Assembly: GCA_017456685.1 (NCBI GenBank)
Contig: JAFTIV010000207.1
Coordinates: 1 to 6,745, forward strand
Reading direction: 5' to 3'
Source of the DNA: Clostridia bacterium
GTDB taxonomy: Bacteria; Bacillota; Clostridia; Oscillospirales; CAG-272
Length of the DNA: 6,745 nt
The notes below the pieces were generated by a model, which was not told the DNA's origin, did not search any database, and was given only the letters and a program-made list of their open reading frames with translations. Positions 4,659 to 6,745 of the stretch are shown here, piece after piece. The number at the start of each line of letters is the position of its first letter. The stretch's first letter is position 1. A program made the position numbers and the translations under genes.

Positions 4659-5312
4659 TTAATAAAGTGGCTTTGCGTCTATAAGCTTCATAAGCTTGCT
4701 TGCGATAATCATTCCGCCAACCCAGTTAGGATGAACTCTGTCCCAGGATATGTATGCGGGGTAGCGATATTTAAGATGCTCGTCAAAGTCCTTTTGAAGG
4801 TCAACAAATGGCACGCCATATTTCTCGGCGATTTCCTTTGCAATTCCTGCGTACTCGACCATTCTCTTTTTCATAGGGTCCTCATTGTTAGCCTCCATAT
4901 AGAATGGGCTAAGAATGAAAAGTCCCTTTACCTTGCCAACTGTTCTTGCGCAAACCGCATCAAGATTTTTTCTGTAAACCTCGGGGGTGTATCTTTCCTC
5001 GTATTGACCAGGCTCGTCAAATTGGCGCCAAACATCGTTTGCACCTATCATAAAGAAAACCCAGTCGGGCTTAATAGCCTCAACATTTTGCTCCCAATGG
5101 TTGAGCATATCTGTGCTTGTCGCACCGCTTTCGCCAACATTTGTTATGTGAATGAGCTTTTCGGGGTACAAGGCGCTGAGCATACTGTCAACTTGTCTTA
5201 CATAGCCGTTTCCAACGCCCTCCCAAAGTCCCTCGCCATAGGGTCTTTTTCTTCCGCAGTCGGTAACTGAGTCGCCTGCGAAAACTACTCTGTCTCCGTG
5301 TTCAAAAATCAT
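4659..5312 (-). CDS. SGNH/GDSL-family hydrolase (probable carbohydrate or lipid esterase)
   Basis: The product has 217 residues with all four SGNH blocks. Block I is FAGDSVTDCG with nucleophile Ser15. Block II is NVGESGATS, with the oxyanion glycine at 60 or 63. Block III is MIGANDVW with Asn92. Block V is SWDRVHPN with Asp191 and His194. These enzymes hydrolyse acyl esters; the form with RPYGEGLWEGVGNGYV after block I is typical of cytosolic acetyl-esterases acting on sugars, but the substrate cannot be settled from sequence. No signal peptide or membrane segment is present, so it acts inside the cell. The ATG is preceded by GAGG 8 nt upstream (5321-5324). It lies 21 nt behind the flavin-reductase gene and is the last gene of the leftward operon. 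A long open frame on the opposite strand is only its shadow. Confidence 0.92.
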   Translation of the reverse strand: MIFEHGDRVVFAGDSVTDCGRKRPYGEGLWEGVGNGYVRQVDSMLSALYPEKLIHITNVGESGATSTDMLNHWEQNVEAIKPDWVFFMIGANDVWRQFDEPGQYEERYTPEVYRKNLDAVCARTVGKVKGLFILSPFYMEANNEDPMKKRMVEYAGIAKEIAEKYGVPFVDLQKDFDEHLKYRYPAYISWDRVHPNWVGGMIIASKLMKLIDAKPLY

Positions 5313-5333
5313 TTTCTTTTCCTCTTTCTTTAG

Positions 5334-5906
5334 TTATTTTTTATTAGACGGCTTTTTCCTTTTAACAGAAAAGCCAAATTTTCCAATTCTGTTTGAAAGC
5401 TCGTAATATTCACCGTGGGCATACGCGCAAAGATGTGCGCGATTTATACAAAGCTTTTCCCCGTCCATAAGGGCTTCATCGACACATACCCCGACAATAT
5501 CTGCCAAAAACATATCGTGAGAGCCAAGCGGGATTATGTCCGTAACCCTGCACTCAATGTTTATGGGGCTTTCCTTTATTGTTGGTGCGCTAACATGCCT
5601 TGAATTTATAGGAGTAAGAGAGCATTTCTCGAATTTATTAACCTTTTTGCCTGTGTACATTCCGCAGAAGTCGGCGCTTTTGGCAAGAGATTTGGGAACT
5701 AAGTTTATGACAAACTCTCCGCTTTGCTTAATTAAGTCGTAGGAATAGCGCTCAGGGCGCACGGAAATGTAGGTTTTAGGAGGCTGTGTGTTTGTAATTC
5801 CACACCAGCCGATAGTTATAATGTTTGGCTTTTCTGCGCTTCCACAGCTAACCATAACCGCGGGAACGGGCGCAAGAAGTGTGCCACTCTTAAGCTCTTT
5901 TTTCAT
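5334..5906 (-). CDS. Flavin reductase-like, FMN-binding split-barrel protein
   Basis: The product has 190 residues and spans the whole flavin reductase-like domain. It reads PVPAVMVSCG (13-22), ITIGWCGITNTQPPKTYISVRPERYSYDLI (30-59), GEFVINLVP (63-71), DFCGMYTGKKVNKFE (79-93), PLGSHDMFLADIVGV (126-140) and the ending YELSNRIGKFGFSVKRKK. The RPERYSY and GSHDMF segments belong to the FMN site of this family. Members reduce free flavin with NAD(P)H or serve as FMN-dependent oxidoreductases; the partner and substrate here are unknown. The lysine-rich tail is common in the clostridial form. TAAGGAG overlaps the pth stop, giving a 9-nt gap and a translationally close operon pair. It is cytosolic. 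Confidence 0.9.
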   Translation of the reverse strand: MKKELKSGTLLAPVPAVMVSCGSAEKPNIITIGWCGITNTQPPKTYISVRPERYSYDLIKQSGEFVINLVPKSLAKSADFCGMYTGKKVNKFEKCSLTPINSRHVSAPTIKESPINIECRVTDIIPLGSHDMFLADIVGVCVDEALMDGEKLCINRAHLCAYAHGEYYELSNRIGKFGFSVKRKKPSNKK

Positions 5907-5915
5907 AAAAGCTCC

Positions 5916-6536
5916 TTAATTGAATTTTTGCATAGCGAGCTCAAACTCGCCCTTTGTGATAAGAGAGAGCGCATCTGGGCATTTTTCAAGAACGGCAAAA
6001 AGCGTTTCTCTGTCTGCCCTTGGAATGGTGCCAAGCACCCAATCGGCAAGGTCGTATTCGGGCGAGGGCTTTTGACCTACACCTATTTTAATTCTTGGGA
6101 AGGCGTCCGTGCCAAGATGCTCAATAATGCTCTTTAAGCCGTTGTGACCGCCCGCGCTTCCTTTTTTGCGAATACGCATTTTGCCTACATTAAGGGTTGT
6201 ATCATCGACAATTACGAACACATTCTCGGGACAGAGCTTATAAAAGCTCATCGCCTCGCGTACCGCCTCGCCCGAGGCATTCATAAAGGTCTGCGGCTTC
6301 ATAATAAGCACTCGCTTGCCATCAAGATTAGCCTCACAGCTAAGCGCCTTGAAGCGCGCCCGGTCACACTTAACGCCTAAGCGCTGACAAAGGTAATCAA
6401 GCGCCAAGAAGCCCGCATTGTGCCTTGTGTAGGTGTATTTTTCACCAGGGTTGCCAAGCCCCACAATAATGCAGGACACCGCCCCCTGTGGCGATTTTTC
6501 ACTCTCTATTTTTTTGAATAGGTCGAAAATACTCAT
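5916..6536 (-). CDS. pth: Peptidyl-tRNA hydrolase
   Basis: The product has 206 residues. Pth frees tRNA from peptidyl-tRNAs that drop off the ribosome and is normally essential. The active-site set is complete: GLGNPG (Asn29), TRHNAGF with catalytic His39, KPQTFMNASG (Asn86), VDDTTLNVGK (Asp111) and KGSAGGHNGLKSI (Asn132). These correspond to E. coli Asn10, His20, Asn68, Asp93 and Asn114. An extension of about 19 residues (MSIFDLFKKIESEKSPQGA) precedes the usual start. It is supported by AAGGAA a few nt before this ATG, whereas the internal GTG at residue 20 has only a purine run too close to it. The gene lies downstream of glmU, a pairing common in Firmicutes, and heads the pth, flavin reductase, SGNH group. 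It is cytosolic. Confidence 0.96.
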   Translation of the reverse strand: MSIFDLFKKIESEKSPQGAVSCIIVGLGNPGEKYTYTRHNAGFLALDYLCQRLGVKCDRARFKALSCEANLDGKRVLIMKPQTFMNASGEAVREAMSFYKLCPENVFVIVDDTTLNVGKMRIRKKGSAGGHNGLKSIIEHLGTDAFPRIKIGVGQKPSPEYDLADWVLGTIPRADRETLFAVLEKCPDALSLITKGEFELAMQKFN

Positions 6537-6581
6537 AAAATTCCTTTTCCTTGCGACAACTAAAGTTAATCTAATTTAATT

Positions 6582-6657
6582 CCAAAATGAATCATTTTGG
6601 GTTTCAACCGCACCTATGCGGATTTCATTGACGAGAAAAATCACTTTTTTCTTCGTC
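6582..6657 (-). repeat. Hairpin array after glmU with GAAAT linkers
   Basis: In the direction of glmU transcription, the first hairpin (6657-6630) is built on the glmU stop: GACGA/TCGTC plus an A5/T5 extension with one bulge, the TGA lying at the loop. Then come a TGAAAT linker (6627-6622), stem CCGCA/TGCGG (6608-6612/6617-6621), a TTGAAAC linker and stem CCAAAATG/CATTTTGG (6582-6589/6593-6600). The order and the 21-nt linker spacing match the start of the array behind rny. The T-run inside the first stem is weak evidence for termination, so pth may still be co-transcribed. Confidence 0.85.
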
Positions 6658-6745
6658 TTGCCCAGTTCTCGTGATTAGTTTGATATTCTCTTGCGATGCC
6701 AAGAGCGCCTGCGCCAACATCGTCGGTAATTGTTGAGCCTGCGGC
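6641..6745 (-). CDS. glmU: GlmU C-terminal end (partial, 5' end outside window)
   Basis: The last 34 codons and a TGA stop of a leftward gene are visible. The translation AAGSTITDDVGAGALGIARE followed by YQTNHENWARRRKK resembles the C-terminus of bifunctional GlmU. There the left-handed beta-helix ends in a GSxITxDV turn, followed by ALxIARxxQ and xxxWA plus a basic tail. GlmU makes UDP-N-acetylglucosamine for cell-wall synthesis, by acetylating glucosamine-1-phosphate and then uridylylating it. Position upstream of pth supports the call. Another hexapeptide-repeat acyltransferase cannot be fully excluded from so short a piece. The final codons form one arm of the stop-codon hairpin. Confidence 0.82.
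   Translation of the reverse strand, partial: AAGSTITDDVGAGALGIAREYQTNHENWARRRKK

Noticed and set aside
4602..5270. 222-codon open frame on the + strand
   Set aside because: It lies opposite the SGNH hydrolase, which has all catalytic blocks and a ribosome-binding site. The + frame has no recognisable domain and opens inside the terminator region.

Overview
The window looks like chromosomal DNA from an anaerobic Firmicute of class Clostridia, probably an uncultured gut relative of the Oscillospiraceae/Ruminococcaceae. This placement is an inference from the RNase Y-YmdB pair, the GlmU-Pth neighbourhood, strong AAGGAG ribosome-binding sites, and the style of the XRE and SLOG proteins. No rRNA, tRNA or other taxonomic marker is present.

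Left part (1-2920, + strand): the 3' end of rny (RNase Y), a gene-free stretch packed with small hairpins (459-855), ymdB (metallophosphodiesterase) and a divergent galactokinase-like GHMP kinase only 10 nt behind ymdB. RNase Y and YmdB are a conserved pair linked to RNA turnover and cyclic-nucleotide signalling; the kinase appears to share their transcript.

Middle (2909-4606): three tandem copies of a roughly 105-121 nt structured repeat follow galK, ending at a strong terminator (3304-3330). Next comes an A+T-rich module bracketed by two nearly identical 51-52 bp direct repeats (3342-3393 and 4526-4576). It holds two small XRE/Cro-type regulators on the - strand, a divergent promoter region with GGCTA/TAGCC operator-like palindromes, and on the + strand an intact SLOG-family gene whose only well-placed initiation codon is ATT. 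The layout resembles a small acquired, self-regulated accessory module; its function cannot be read from the sequence.

Right part (4659-6745, - strand): a likely operon, in transcription order glmU (C-terminal end only), pth (peptidyl-tRNA hydrolase), a flavin-reductase-like FMN protein and an SGNH/GDSL hydrolase, ending at the hairpin 4574-4601.

The most unusual signal is shared by both ends of the window. Downstream of rny and of glmU there is an array of short unrelated hairpins separated by a constant GAAAT linker. In both cases the first hairpin is built from the last codons of the gene and contains its stop codon.
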